Shown here piece by piece: positions 1 through 11,769 of a DNA stretch of 64,000 nt. The stretch lies in the NCBI GenBank assembly GCA_002633025.1, contig NMRB01000710.1, positions 66,672 through 130,671 on the forward strand, read 5' to 3'. The position numbers and the translations under genes are program-made. The stretch comes from Notospermus geniculatus. Taxonomy: Eukaryota; Nemertea; Pilidiophora; Heteronemertea; Lineidae. The notes under the pieces were generated by a model, which did not search any database, was not told where the DNA came from, and saw nothing but the letters and a program-made list of their open reading frames with translations. How positions within the stretch are numbered: position 1 is the stretch's first letter; the number at the start of each line of letters is the position of its first letter.

Positions 1-1410
1 CTTCCCATTTATATTTGCTCCCCGTCTCGTCTCTTGTTCCCATGGTACCCGTTAGCGATAACAATTGGTCGCCTTGGTTTAGTATGTCCACAAGAAGTCG
101 CCCCTCTGTTGCAACAGTTTATACGGCAATGGTGTGTAGACGTTTTTTATTTTTCACTTTTTACAATTTGATTTACGCAATACTCGTAATACGTAGCAAA
201 TGATGTAAATATTCGAAAAAAAGCAAAACAGATTAAGTTGTTTATCTGAATTCTTGTTGTAGTTCTATTGTGTGCATATGAGTAAGTTACTTGTGTTCTG
301 CTGCTTATTGTAAACTGAATGGACAGACGTCTTTTTTTCCGGGGTCTCGCCCCGTCTAACACTTTATTTAGTTCGGTCGACGGATTGCACACTAATGTGA
401 TATCGATGGACACCTGGAGTGGACCTCGGTTGATTTGTTCACTGTAGTCGTTTAGCTATCCCACCGTGATCTGTTTATCTGTAAGTGGCATGAAAAAGCC
501 TTAGCAAGCTTGTCCGTTCATACTCAAGCTGTACTCTTTCTTGATCTCTCAAACGACAGATCCAGGTCTAAACGTAGACATCATCCATGCACACACTAAT
601 TCGCTGTGAGTCACAGTATTGTTTATTCATATATCATTCATTCTTCCCGATTTTTGGCAGTTAGGAGTCGGACTGGTAGAAAAATGTGCCACTTTTGGCA
701 AATGTGGTGGAGGCATTATGAAATGCAGGTATCTGCAATTTCAATGCGACGTCAACAACCAAGCTTTATTTTATCATATTGACCCAAAGATAATCAGCAT
801 CATGGCTGAGCTGTTGGAAGCTCATTAGGCAAAAATAAGTAGTATTTCAGTTTCTATGGCCTTAATAGTGACTCAGTGGGAGACATCATACTATAGCATC
901 TAGTAACTTAGTGAAACACATCAGTTTACTCAGTGGCAGGCATGCATCATGCTGTGGCGTTAGTAACTTACCGGTAATCACACACATCATCATGTGGCAT
1001 TTTGAGACTCGATGGCAGTAACATCCTTGAAAGGATGCTTGCCTGTTCCTGGCACCTGGCCTGCAGTTGTTGCTCATACACAGCAGAGTCTGCCGAGGCA
1101 TTCTGCAAATGTGAAGTGCCTTGTCCAAGGACCGATGGAAAAATATCCTGCACTCATGAGAATCAAACTCAGAATTCTGTGTCATTTCTGTCATACGTAC
1201 TAACTTGACTGCTGTGCATTTTAAAAAGACTTGTGCATAGTCCTACTTTGAAACCACCTGCAGTCATGTTCAATACCGGTAGTCCATCTACCAGTTTGAT
1301 TTTTAAACTGTCACCAATAGGGAAGAATGCCATGTTTACCGTTTATGACATGTCGTCTGCTCCTGTCGTGATCGTCTGCTTAATGTTGTCGTGTTTTTTC
1401 CTCTCGACAG
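1..1410 (+). other. TNPO1: TNPO1 intron sequence, no exon seen
   Basis: The stretch upstream of the first recognisable TNPO1 exon ends in a good splice acceptor (a pyrimidine-rich run followed by CAG at 1408-1410). I looked for the preceding transportin exon (the HEAT-repeat segment before the [10 protein letters not shown] motif) and did not find it, so I take this as part of a larger intron whose upstream exon lies outside the window. Short open frames here have no coding character that I recognise. Confidence 0.7.
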
Positions 1411-1585
1411 GTGTGCATCTCTGCGTAATATCAGAGACAACGAGGAGAAGGACTCCGCATTTCGTGGCGTGTGCCACATGATCAGCTTCAATCCAGGTGG
1501 AGTCGCGCAAGACTTCATCTTCTTCTGTGATGCCGTAGCTTCGTGGGTCAACCCGAAGGAAGAACTGCAGGAAATGTTCTTCAAG
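1411..1585 (+). CDS. TNPO1: Transportin-1, penultimate coding exon
   Basis: Transportin-1 (karyopherin beta-2) is a HEAT-repeat nuclear import receptor that carries PY-NLS cargoes such as hnRNP A1 through the pore and releases them on RanGTP. This exon encodes the C-terminal HEAT-repeat stretch containing [15 protein letters not shown] and [13 protein letters not shown], which is nearly identical to vertebrate TNPO1. It begins after an acceptor at 1409-1410 with the last base of a split codon and ends with an AAG codon before the donor GTAGGG at 1586. The reading frame joins exactly to the last coding exon at 1920. TNPO2 is a possible alternative, since the paralogues are very similar in this part. 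Confidence 0.93.
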
Positions 1586-1683
1586 GTAGGGACCTGTTTG
1601 TGTGTCTGCACGTTACTAAAAAAGCAGCACATACTACATGTAATATGACCTCTACAAAAAAAAAAAAAAAATGACCTCTATAA

Positions 1684-1880
1684 AAAGGGGCTGTTCGTTT
1701 TCATCAATTGAGGAACCTGATTTGTGATCCTTGAGAAAATGGAGAAAGTTATGAAGCTGCAAATTGCAGCTATTATTCTGTACAGCACAACAAATAATCC
1801 CTGCAATTTGCATAGCCTTTTCCGTTTTCCCAAGGATCACAACTCAGATTCCTCAAGTGACAAAAATGAACAGCCCCTTT
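1684..1880. mobile_element. MITE with AAAGGGGCTGTTC termini, copy 1
   Basis: A palindromic element of about 197 bp fills most of the last TNPO1 intron. Its ends are inverted repeats (AAAGGGGCTGTTC at left, GAACAGCCCCTTT at right), and the interior also pairs (a TTGTGATCCTTGAGAAAATGG-type segment with its complement). Two further copies lie at 37825-38018 and 43672-44131 in the duplicated C units. The right end stops about 40 bp before the TNPO1 acceptor. No transposase is present, so it is non-autonomous. Confidence 0.85.
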
Positions 1881-1919
1881 GAAATGTCAAATATTATTAA
1901 ACGTCTGCTTGTGTTTCAG

Positions 1920-2027
1920 ATCCTGCATGGTTTCAAGAACCACTACGGCGATGAGTATTGGGGCCGATTCGTTGAGCAGTTCCCTCTGCCTCTGAAGGAA
2001 CGCTTAGCGGCCACATACGGCGTCTGA
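1920..2027 (+). CDS. TNPO1: Transportin-1, last coding exon and stop
   Basis: The exon begins after TTTCAG at 1914-1919 with the ATC codon of an ILHGFKN motif. It ends in the conserved transportin C-terminus ([16 protein letters not shown]) and a TGA stop at 2025-2027. The final HEAT helices of transportin-1 end in the same way in vertebrates, so the annotated 3' end of the coding region is firm. The exon continues as 3' UTR. Codon use and frame match the preceding exon, and no duplicate of this gene end is seen elsewhere in the window. Confidence 0.95.
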   Translation: MLHGFKNHYGDEYWGRFVEQFPLPLKERLAATYGV

Positions 2028-2042
2028 AGGGTCTACCGCAAT

Positions 2043-2532
2043 GTAAGTCATAGAAAAAGGGCTGCTATCAGTCACAATAGACTATATCACTCCAAAAGAG
2101 CGCAGCACCTGACGGGTAACTACAGCGTCACGACGTCCCGTACTCATTCCATGACATCTTGACTTGAGACGACGTCATGATCGCTGAAACAAGTGGAGGT
2201 TTTTCGAGTGACGTCATGGCGTTCAGAATGGGGGACGGGACGTCGTGACGCTGAAGGCCTAGCCAGCAACCCGTCAGGTGCTGCGCTCTATTGGAGTGAT
2301 AGAGTCTATTTAGAGTTGAATATTCAAATCAGCAAAAAAAGTCTTACGGGAAAGTGTGCATGATGAAAATATGAACTCTCTCTTACTGAATCAAACTTGA
2401 AGAGAGACAGATTCTGAACACTTGCCTCTTGAGCCACTCTGTCAAATTTTTGAGTTCTCAGTGAATATATTTGCCAAATGTAAGAGGTGAATTTCTCGAT
2501 TTTTCTCTACCCATTTCGTTTCTGTTTTTCAG
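2043..2532 (+). other. TNPO1: Possible intron in the TNPO1 3' UTR
   Basis: Only 15 bp after the stop codon there is a consensus donor (AT|GTAAGTC at 2043). A strong acceptor (TTTCTGTTTTTCAG) ends at 2532. Together they would remove 490 bp of 3' UTR, including the MITE at 2078-2308. Because the junction would lie less than 50 nt after the stop, it would not be expected to trigger nonsense-mediated decay. There is no direct transcript evidence. Confidence 0.45.
2078..2308. mobile_element. MITE with TAGACTATATCACTCC termini
   Basis: A 231-bp non-autonomous element with long terminal inverted repeats: the left end reads TAGACTATATCACTCC followed by an AGCGCAGCACCTGACGGG block, and the right end is the inverted copy. 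The interior carries GACGTC-rich paired segments. It contains no coding sequence. It lies just downstream of the TNPO1 stop, inside the putative 3' UTR intron. Confidence 0.85.
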
Positions 2533-5064
2533 CACCAGGGGAACCAGGGTCAAGGGACATGCCGTCATAGCGCCACAGGGCCGCGCAGGGACAGGGACCG
2601 CAACCAAGGGGAGGGGGGACACCCTCTTGCATCGATGCTCATTGGTTATCCAAATATCATCATTGCAGGATAGTAACAGACACCCGGGAAATAATTAGGT
2701 CAATCATGTCGTTATTAGCGGGTGGGACCATGGGCAGGGTAGGTCATAATGGGCTGCCGGGCTGGGCTGGGCAGGGCGGGCGGAGTTCAGAGTTGGGAGA
2801 AATCCAAATCAGTGATTCTTGGGAGATGGCTGAGACATCGGGCAGGTTTGTGCTGGGTAAAAAACAACAGCGATGATTAGTTGATGAAAACATCGGGTTG
2901 AACTGATTTCGGTGACATTAAGATCGATGTGGTGGGTTGGGAGTTTAAAATCTTTGGGAAAACATCAGGATCATCTGGGTTACTGCGAACAGGGACACGT
3001 ACTGGTATCATTTTGGGAACTCAATCAAGTCGAACTAGGACAGGGCCAGGGGTGTACATACATACATCAGATTTCTGGAAAGATCAACAATTTTAGAAGT
3101 AGAGTGTATCGTACTATAAGATTCATATCAAACATGGTGGTTTTCAAACATAGTGTTTTATTGTACCTTGGATGACCAGTTGTCGGCACCTTAGAGCAGT
3201 TTTAAATTTTGATTAAAAGCTTTTTGCTGAATGTGCATAGAACTGTAACATTGTCCTAGACGTCTGTCCTCTTGCAAAGGAAAAACTCATTTAAAATGGT
3301 TACCTTCATATATACAAGGCTTGATTTGAATTTAACTGCAGGACTGATTGTCTGACGTACCATTTTCCTGATTCATTGTATTCTAGCCTACTTCACATTA
3401 CAATCGACGCTTTCTATGCTTGATATGTCTCGCCGCATCTACGGGGTGCCGACAACTGGACATGGCCGACGTTAGCATGTTCACCCTTATCAGTAGTAAG
3501 CACACCGATGTTAAATGATTGAATCATCCTCTTTTTTCTGGTACAGAGATATTGTAGCATGGTCGGATGTATTTCTTGCTTGTAATGTATCGTCACGTAA
3601 CCTAGGAATGTCCAGTCATTGCTCAGCGCGCTTCGCATAATTCGCCAACGGCATACCTGCTCGTGAGAATTCGTTGAGGCAGAAAAACTCGGGAGTTGAA
3701 TGATGGAGACTCGGAATTGAGATTGGCAAGATAATTCCATAGCTGTGATTACGAACTATCAGAAAACCTAAATCTGGTCACTTGAGGAGTGATCAGTTGC
3801 AGTGTGTCGGTATTTTGGGTGAAATCGGTAAAACGTCATTCTTTGGACTTACTGGGATGTTTTTGGAGTTAACCCCTTCAGTGTTGATTCCCAGTACCAC
3901 AATAGTGCGTCATGATGCAGAAAAGTCAGTCGGCCACAGTAGTGACTGCAACACCCCATACGCCATTCTCTAGCCACTTTCTCAGTGGCGGCGCCTAGCA
4001 GGAGAATGCATAAGTGACGTCACAAGTGACGTCATGCACAAGTGCACAAGTGACGTCATGACACTGTTTTCAAGTGAAATTGTGCGGAAACGTGTGTTGC
4101 GCAGTGATGTACCTATTCCACCAAAATCCGGCCGGAACTGAAATGTTTAAAGTCCATGGATAGTTGATGTCAGATGATACATACAACTTAAAAAGATAAC
4201 GAATATTGCGAGGCATTTTGCTTTCATTTGAAAAATAATGAGTGTTGCTAACTAATAATTATTCATGCATAATAGTAATGATTATGAAGATCACTTGTTT
4301 TCACCTGGCAACGTCCAGAACGGTTGCCTGGCAACTGTGTTAATCATATTGCTGTTGCAATTCGCAAGCGCTTGGCTAGGATTGTCGTCGTCGTGGCAAC
4401 TTTGAAGTAAATTGTCGGATTATGAAATCTATGGTCAGTGCATCTTTGAGAGGTGATGGTAAATACAAATGAGTCCGGGGGTGTTGGTGGAGTCCGAGAT
4501 TCCTTCGAACCAGATTTCACGGAATTCATCTCTTCTTTGTGTCATTCATAAAATAGCTGTCCTTTTATTTCAAGCGAACGTTTTTATCCTAACAATGTGT
4601 TCAATTAATTCATTTCACGTGGTTTACTGAATATTTGTTTTAACAAACCCTGTACAGTACCTTATTTCGATTTTTTAATGCAAAATGTGCTCAGTAACCA
4701 TCTTTAAGTTGAAATTAGGTCTACTGGGTGTCCCTGAAACGTGTGTCGCACTGGCCTTAAAATCCAGTGTGTACCAGGTTTAAAACTCAATTGAACATCA
4801 CACAACCTGGTCCCCAGAAAATATGGAGGGACACTTTTTTGGGACACACTGTATAAGCACATATAATTACAGAATTAAATATTATTTGCAAAGGAGTTTG
4901 GCTGTGTTAAATCACTTGAAGGTTGCATACTGTAAACATGAATATATTGTAGTTGGCATTTTGACAAGTTCTCATATTGTGCAAAATTTGCCGTACTTGA
5001 TGTGACTTTCCCAATGTAGCTATAAAACTGAGATACATCTCTGATTAAAAGAATGAGCAGAGGG
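2309..5064. other. TNPO1 3' flank, no gene seen
   Basis: About 2.8 kb of AT-rich sequence, probably TNPO1 3' UTR at the left and intergenic DNA further right. The only structures I can name are a G-rich patch near 2700-2800 and a short tandem run of GTGACGTCA-type words at about 4014-4060. I found no exon with a recognisable protein match on either strand. Confidence 0.5.
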
Positions 5065-6110
5065 ATCATTGTCAAGGCCTATTTCTTGGAGAAATCAGGG
5101 TTTATATTGGGAGAAAGGTATCAAATCTGTCAAACTCTCTTCAATTTTCAATGAAGCCTTCGGAAACTTTGTAGATTTTGAATTATCTGAAGCACTGTAC
5201 ATTCACAAAAAAAACTACTGTCTTGCTTTTCTAGATGAAAATATTGAACAAAATATTCAAGTTTACAGTTCAGTATTGCAATCTCTTAAACCTGCACTAA
5301 TCATTAATATCATTATTAACCCCTTATTATGTAACTCCACAAATGTTTATTGTCTGATTTTCGCACATGAGAATTGTGCGTAGAGAGAAAGTTGAAAAAA
5401 AATTGTGGCACAACAGCCGAGAATACTTTCTAGATTTGAAGCTCTGCAGGTGGGTTGAAGGATGGTGCACCCAAGTGTTACTTGGTTCATTACAAATTTC
5501 TTGATTTGAGCACTTCGAAGGATATGGACGTTTCAGAGAAGTCTTGGTCCTGTTCTGAATAGCTTTGACCACTTCAATACCAGACATTGCGTCATTATGG
5601 TGTCACAAAGTGCATTTTTGTACGTGACGCTAGTGCATTACGTGCGTGAGGCCATGGCAGCGTCAGATGTCGTGGACCGGTAAAGTGGTCTATGGTAGCT
5701 AAATGGAACAGAGTGCTCCTGGAGAGCTTCTCAGTGAAGAGTCTGTTGTTAATTGCAGTCGTCGGATTGGCTACCTGTCGTGAAGTGTAGCTCTTCTATC
5801 GAAGGTTCTACATAAGTAGTTCCAAAAAATTATGATAAAGGCCATATCTATTTTGTTAACTCCTGTAAGCAATAAAAAGTGGAAGTTGAAAGTGAAAATG
5901 ATCAGACCAAATTTTACCCTTGATGAGGTTGAACACACAGTCTAAACCTAGTCCTTTGTGATAGACACTTGTTGCATAGAAAATTCACGGTATCACGTTT
6001 ATTTCAGTGATTCTGCTGGTGACCTGATTGACTCCTCGTTTGGTGATGGGCGAATGCCCTGCTGATCTTCATTGAAGAGGTTGCCTACCATCCGAAAAAT
6101 TCCCCACTTG

Positions 6111-6224
6111 AGCTATACACCCCTCAGACAAGGGTCCCAAACGTGGCACGGTGCCTGCCACTGGATATCTGATAGGTCGTTAAAATCTGGCCAGTCTAGA
6201 CATTCTTACTGAGGGGTGTGTGCT
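6111..6224. mobile_element. Short inverted-repeat element, ACACCCCTCAG ends (A)
   Basis: A roughly 114-bp stretch bounded by inverted ACACCCCTCAG and CTGAGGGGTGT words, repeated in A' at 14687-14800. There is no coding content and no empty site, so element status rests on the terminal inverted repeat alone. Confidence 0.55.
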
Positions 6225-6245
6225 ACCTTTAAATTAGAATCATTG

Positions 6246-6783
6246 GCCCGTATGCTCCAAGTGAAGATTATCTTGAACTCAGGCTGAGCCACAACTTTTC
6301 CATTGTCACATCACACCGTGGCAAACCTAAACAATGTGGAACCCGCCCTGCGGTTTATCCCGACAGGTCGGCGCTGTGAGCGCTTGTACCGAAACTACGT
6401 CATTGACGTCATTTTAGGTGTCATTGACGTCATGTTAGGTGCTGACGTTGTGTCATGAAAAAAATGCCTGTACATTTTTCTACAGGAAAAATGACACGAA
6501 AGACGTTGCTTTTATCGCTATTGTATCCCTTCATTTTAAGAAAAAAAGTTGTGAGATTAAAAGAAAATTTCATCCGCTACACGATGGTGTAAGTTTTACT
6601 GCCGGGCGACCAACACAAATGGTTTATTTTCACGCCAGAAATAAATGGAAATAACGTTAGAAAAAAAGCGACTTTGGTACAAGTGCTCGCAGCGCCACGT
6701 CGTGACGTTAGTGTGCGGGTTCCTCATTGAAAAGTTGTGGCTCAACTTGAGTTCAAGATAATCTTCGTTTGGTGCATACGGCC
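6246..6783. mobile_element. TIR element with GCCCGTATGC ends, present only in A
   Basis: A 538-bp insertion with long inverted ends (GCCCGTATGCTCC at left, GGTGCATACGGCC at right, followed inward by an AAGATTATCTTGAACTC block and its complement). It is flanked by CATTG on both sides. The A' copy has the empty site AATCTTTGTG at about 14816, so the insertion is polymorphic between copies. The interior holds repeated CATTGACGTCAT words and no transposase. Confidence 0.88.
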
Positions 6784-7141
6784 CATTGTGTTTAAGCTAA
6801 AATGTGCAAAGTTAAAAATTTTACTCTTTACCCCTGCCTTCACCAATTGATTCGTTAGAAAACCTAGGAAAGGCTTGTGTGGTGCAATCCTAGCGCATGA
6901 ATCTGGATGTCGTAATTGGTGAAACTGGTGTGTCTTCACGAAATCGTTTACGTTACGGGTAACTTTTTTATGCACATCACGTGTCGTCAGTTGTCAGGAC
7001 AATCCGTTTGAGAGAAAAACGCTTCGGTTTCCTCAGTGTCGTGGTGGAAATTTCGTTCAGATTTGCCACTGTTGTAGGATGTGTGGTCTTCAAGAAGTTA
7101 GAACTAGTGAAATTCTATTCCATAATGTTGATAGTTAGTCT

Positions 7142-7203
7142 NNNNNNNNNNNNNNNNNNNNNNNNNNNNNNNNNNNNNNNNNNNNNNNNNNNNNNNNNNN
7201 NNN
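7142..7203. other. Assembly gap (62 N)
   Basis: A run of 62 undetermined bases inside unit A. The sequence before it ends GATAGTTAGTCT and the sequence after it starts GCATCAGAAATC. In A' these two words are separated by about 750 bp (15173-15920), so the gap probably hides that much sequence and its N length is a placeholder. Confidence 0.95.
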
Positions 7204-7515
7204 GCATCAGAAATCTTCCACAACGAACCTCAATTGTCCTTCAGTGGCGAAAAAATAACTAACTTTTGCTCAAACATTACCTCATTCGGTGTGTGACACC
7301 TATTTGAACGCCCCCTTTTATTGTGATAGGTGTACATATTTGTAAATTTGGTCCTTGTGGTGTGTATCTTAGCCGACATGCCCGTAATATTCACTTGGTC
7401 TTCAGCATCCCCTCAAACGTGGCCTTCTGGTGTAACCTTAGTGTTTTACGAATGCTTGAAATTTGTTTAAGCAGGTGCCGAACTTTGTGTTCATTCAGTT
7501 TTGTCTTTCATGTAA

Positions 7516-7773
7516 CAGGCGCGGATCCAGAGGGGGGCCGAGGGGGCCGCGGCCCCCCGTATTTTTGGGACACCAACAAAAAATGGGTCACTAACTCCGA
7601 AAAAATGAGCAGATAGATGAGGAAATCATGCCCCCAGATGCTTGGAAATCGTATCTAAGTGCATCTGGAATTCAAAACCCCCGTTGTGGCTCCGCGCCTT
7701 GCGACTCTACTCCGTCAGCCTGTGGCTCATGGTGACCGGCCCCCCGTATTCCAAAATCCTGGATCCGCCCCTG
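7516..7773. mobile_element. CAGG-ended TIR element with TGTAA 5-bp duplication
   Basis: A 258-bp insertion starting CAGGCGCGGATCC and ending GGATCCGCCCCTG, flanked on both sides by TGTAA. The A' copy has the intact empty site with a single TGTAA at about 16228. Terminal CAGG/CCTG with an exact 5-bp target duplication is shared with at least five other elements in this window. Non-autonomous. Confidence 0.92.
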
Positions 7774-8030
7774 TGTAATACGTTTATGTCCAGCGGCTGT
7801 ACCACACCCTTTAGTGATCTGTTTATACTCTGTGTCTAAAATTTGTTGTTCTAGGATTATGGAGAGTGGGGTTTTTCGCGTAGGTTTTTTCGTAGGTTTT
7901 TTGCATGGCCAACGAATTGTGAGTAGGGCCACGTCTCGGCTGTGATGGCTTACAAAGTTTTTTTACAGCAACCATGAAAGCAAGTTTAGAAATTGATGTT
8001 ACTGGTAATCTCATTCTAGTCATATCCCTG

Positions 8031-8419
8031 TTAAAGCGTATGGCTCGTGGGGTTTGTTCACATTTTTGGTGGTACCTTCCATAGAGAGTGAATCTCGCCT
8101 CCAGGCAAAGCCGTGCTCCAGCCATATGCAAAACCTGTGCACAAATTCGAACGTAAACACTGGGGACGAGGTTCCATTGAAAATGGGTTAAAATGGGTTA
8201 ATGACGTTTTCAAATTCAGTCGGTCAAAATGTACATTTTGTGCCACTCGCATTGATTTTGAAGCGGTAGATTTTGCAGAATACGCCTCCGAAGTTTAGCT
8301 ATCTAATGCATTTCCCATTAAACTAAAATCCTTCTTTCGCCTTTTTCTCAAAATGACGCTTGATATTGAGATGGCGCCCAAGCTGAATGTAAACAAACCC
8401 CACGAGCCATTCGCTTTAA
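8031..8419. mobile_element. TIR element with TTAAAGCG ends (A)
   Basis: A 389-bp element whose left end TTAAAGCGTATGGCTCGTGGG is nearly the inverse of its right end (CCCACGAGCCATTCGCTTTAA). It is present in both A and A' (16485-16873). No coding region is recognisable, although open frames run through it on both strands because it is partly palindromic. The TTAAAG terminus is shared by several unrelated-looking families in this window. Confidence 0.85.
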
Positions 8420-8718
8420 TATTTCCCAGCCTTGAAAGCAGGCATGGTGAGCAGTTTATGCTGATCTTCCACACAACTGGCTGTTGGGTAAATTGAGACC
8501 TGGGGTTTAAATTTTCCCTGCATTTATTCTCAGGTCATTGGGACAGCTGGGGAACTCTTAATGAAACCTAGTACAGTATTCACTATTTCCGTATTTCCAG
8601 TTGGGATGCAATGTCAAAAAAATATCAAGGGTTTGTTTGTGATCAGAGTTGATTGTAAACTCAATGTGGTGTAATTCTGAAAATCTACTTCATTTTCTGT
8701 ACTGGTAGGCTACCAAAT

Positions 8719-8930
8719 CCAAAGAAGAAAGCACAAAATTGACACACAAAGTGGTAAATATCAAGAAGTCAACTTCCAGGACTCAGCAAATTTTCGACCC
8801 CAACCGGGGTCATCTTCAGGCTGGCACTTTTCCACACTGGATTTTAGTGTGGAAAAGTGCCAGCCTGAAGAAGACCCCGGTTGGGGTTGAAAAGTTGCTA
8901 AGTCCTGGAAGTTGACTTCTTGGTAGGCTA
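8719..8930. mobile_element. Hairpin element with paired GACCCCGGTTGGGG blocks (A)
   Basis: The core 8761-8932 is a near-perfect inverted repeat: the arm AAGAAGTCAACTTCCAGGAC ... GTCTTCAGGCTGGCACTTTT and its complement, with a short loop. It is flanked by direct copies of GGTAGGCTACCAAA (about 8705-8718 and 8931-8944), which could be a long target duplication. A second copy is at 17221-17392 in A', and a lone right arm is at about 32446-32501. Confidence 0.8.
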
Positions 8931-9136
8931 CCAAACATATTTAGGGAATACATGTATTAGCTAAGATTTCAACGAACTCTGTTTTGTACTCAAGTACAAT
9001 GTAGTGCATCCTGAGAACATCAGGGGTTCTTAGTGCTCACTCTCCTCGTCACGAACCTGATGTTCTCAGACTGCTGTAGTGTGGAGTAGGGCCGTTATTT
9101 CAGTTGGCCCTGCCCCACTGATAAAAAATTAATATA

Positions 9137-9340
9137 GAGACCTTGCAAATGACGTCACAAGCCGCCATGCTGGGGGCACATGCTGCAGAGGCGCAGCGAA
9201 ATGAGCCGTGCATGTCCCAATGACGTTACGTCAAACAATGGCTTGGCGCACTTCACGCAAGTTACGTCACGGTCGGCTCACACCTCTGCGCCCTGTGCCC
9301 TCCAGCATGGCCGCCAGGATGACGTCATTGCAAGGCCTCT
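9137..9340. mobile_element. MITE with CCTTGCAA-TGACGTCA ends (A)
   Basis: About 204 bp bounded by inverted repeats made of CTTGCAA, TGACGTCA and CCGCCATGCTGG blocks. The interior also has inverted GACGTNACGT words. The A' copy is at 17611-17808 and is slightly shorter. The element carries several perfect TGACGTCA sites, which is the CRE consensus; this may be a coincidence of its palindromic ends. Confidence 0.8.
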
Positions 9341-10063
9341 ACAGAACATTATATACAATTTTGGGGGCAATATTAACGATATTCCATTTGGGGTGTTTTC
9401 CAGATCACATATTTCTGATGATATTTGACTAGGCCTCCGATCTTGCTGCATGGTTGTTTTTACTATATGCCATGTTAATGGCATTTTTAGGTTGCCAATC
9501 GTCGAGACGTTTTTTTTCCAATGACAATGCAAGTTATATTCTTTCTGAGCTTTCGTTGTTTTTTTTGAAAGCTCAGTTATATTTTTATTGATGATGATAA
9601 TCATGATGATATTTACCCTGTTACGTGGCAGGCATAACAGGGATGTTTATAAACCTGTCGTGATTTTTTATCGGGTGAATATGTTCTTATAATGTGACAG
9701 GTATTTGTGGGTGGTGTGACAATCCTGCCGTGGGTGGTGCGCGCGTGTTGAAATCCTGGGAAGTTTTTTCTGGGGTGAGATAAATTTGTTCCTGTTTTAA
9801 GGGGATTAGATAATCTGTACTTAGAGATGCTATACATACTTGTGTTTTTATGATGGTTTTATGATAGTGATGTGTGAGACATATTCTGTGACTGTGCGGG
9901 ACTTAGGCCTAATATTTGATTGAGTACATAGTGTGGTTGGGTAGGGCTTTAAGCATGTGTGAGTGGGTGGGACTTCAATTGTCTATATATTTTTATACGT
10001 GGGTTTATTTTTTATTGCATTTACTTGTTGTTTTTATTATTATAAGTATGTAATTTATTATTA

Positions 10064-10562
10064 CCGTATTTTTCGGACTATAAGGCGCAGCCTTTTTCCT
10101 TGAAGAAGGGTCTAAAATTGGGGGTGCGCCTTATAGGGTGGTGCGCCTTATCTGCGGATCCAGTCTGACAATTTGATCAGAAGTGTCAAGACACTGACGA
10201 ACCCAAGCATTCAAGCATGCATGGATGCATGCAAGCCAAAGTCATTGTCACACTGCTGGTTGACAGATGATGCAGTGAACTGTGAACTGATGAAGTTTCA
10301 GTTAGGCCTAATTTGTCACAACAAGCTAAGAAATCATACAACCAGATCCATCAGTACCAACAGCAGAATTGCAGATGTCAATGGGTTCAAACAAGGCAAT
10401 CAGACCCATGCATTGTATGTGTATAATTTGCACTGACGCATTCACTGACAGGACTGCGCCTTATAGGGAGGTGCGCCTTATGTATGGATTTCATCAGAGA
10501 TTTTGGGTGAAATTGGGGGTGCGCCTTATAGTCAGGTGCGCCCTATAGTCAGGAAAATACGG
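10064..10562. mobile_element. TA-flanked element with CCGTATTTTTCGG ends, only in A
   Basis: A 499-bp insertion beginning CCGTATTTTTCGGACTATAA and ending AAATACGG, flanked by TA on both sides. The A' copy has the empty site with a single TA at 18539-18540. Repeated TGCGCCTTATAG words occupy both subterminal regions. No transposase is encoded. The CCG...CGG ends with a TA duplication make it a candidate source of the TACCGGTA, TACGGTA and TACCGTA scars described in the findings. Confidence 0.9.
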
Positions 10563-10965
10563 TAAGTTGAGTTGGCGACTGAAATGTGATAGGCCCTATG
10601 GCTAATTAACGAAACCTCTTCTCTTACCCTCCTAGTTCAAGTGGTACAGCCAGCATCATTCTTCACCTCGCGTGTTGTGCTTCATTTGTTCATTTCTAGA
10701 AAGTATTCTTGAGTTTGTTGCGTTTTATGAGTAATGTGTTTAGTTCAATCTCTACTTGAGCGTGCTGTTTACGGTATCGATGGAAAGTGTGTTCGTACAC
10801 GTCTGTTTGTGTTGAGGTTGAGCATGATAGGTAGGCCTATTTGGTGACCTGCCCGAGTGGCATGTAGGGCCTACCAGCTTACACTTCATGGAGAAAAAAA
10901 CGAACTAATGTTTCAATCATGTATCCAAAGCGGGTGTACTTTCTGAAATTGACAACATGCCAGGT

Positions 10966-11125
10966 CAGGCGTGGATCCAGGGGGCGTGCCCCCTTTCGGG
11001 CAACAAATCTGTAAAATTGACCATGAAATTCTGAAATTTGGAGCAAATCATTGAAATTCACTGCAGATTTCAATGTTTCTAGCACAGTGCGCCCGCTCTT
11101 TTCTGAAATTGTGGATCCGCCCCTG
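10966..11125. mobile_element. CAGG-ended TIR element with CAGGT 5-bp duplication (A)
   Basis: A 160-bp element from CAGGCGTGGATCC to GGATCCGCCCCTG with a perfect CAGGT duplication on each side (10961-10965 and 11126-11130). The A' copy is at 18933-19090 with the same duplication, so the insertion predates the divergence of the copies. It belongs with the elements at 7516, 23009 and 31146. Confidence 0.9.
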
Positions 11126-11769
11126 CAGGTGCAACTCCTTGGAAAGTAAGTAGGGCCTAGGCCAACATGGACAACTGTTTTCTGCAGACAGCACTTGGCG
11201 TTTCCTCTATATCACTCAGCAGAGCAGAGCAAGTGTCAGCATGTAGAAGTGAGGGGGATAATTCAGCGCCAACGTCTTAAACTTCACAATCAGACACATA
11301 GTGCCTTCAAACTGCCAAAAGAGTGGTGGTATAGGCCTCCCCAACTGAAGAGAATTTGATGAAAATGCCAATTTTCCAAATTGACTGCAAAGGTTTGGTA
11401 CTCAGCAGTTGTTTCCAGTTTTTCCTCTGTGGTCTTGAAGTTGATGCTTCTGATATCACATTGAGTATTTGAGTAATTATCACATTGAGTATCAGAATAA
11501 TTCTCCCAACTTCATCACATGTATGAAAAGGGAAGCTTTATAACCAGACCTCCAGTTGGTTGAGCTACCATCACAAATTGCTTCCCTGTACTTTTGTGCC
11601 CTGTTGGGATTCAACAGGCACTCCCCATCCCCCCCCCCCCACCCATGCCATACCTATCGTGTCTCATCTCAGCCTCGTACATTTGTTTTCTACATGTACA
11701 TTATTGCTCATTTGGAATGGTAGTCATTGTATTATAGCACCAGGGCATGTTCTTCTCTCCCTATCATCC

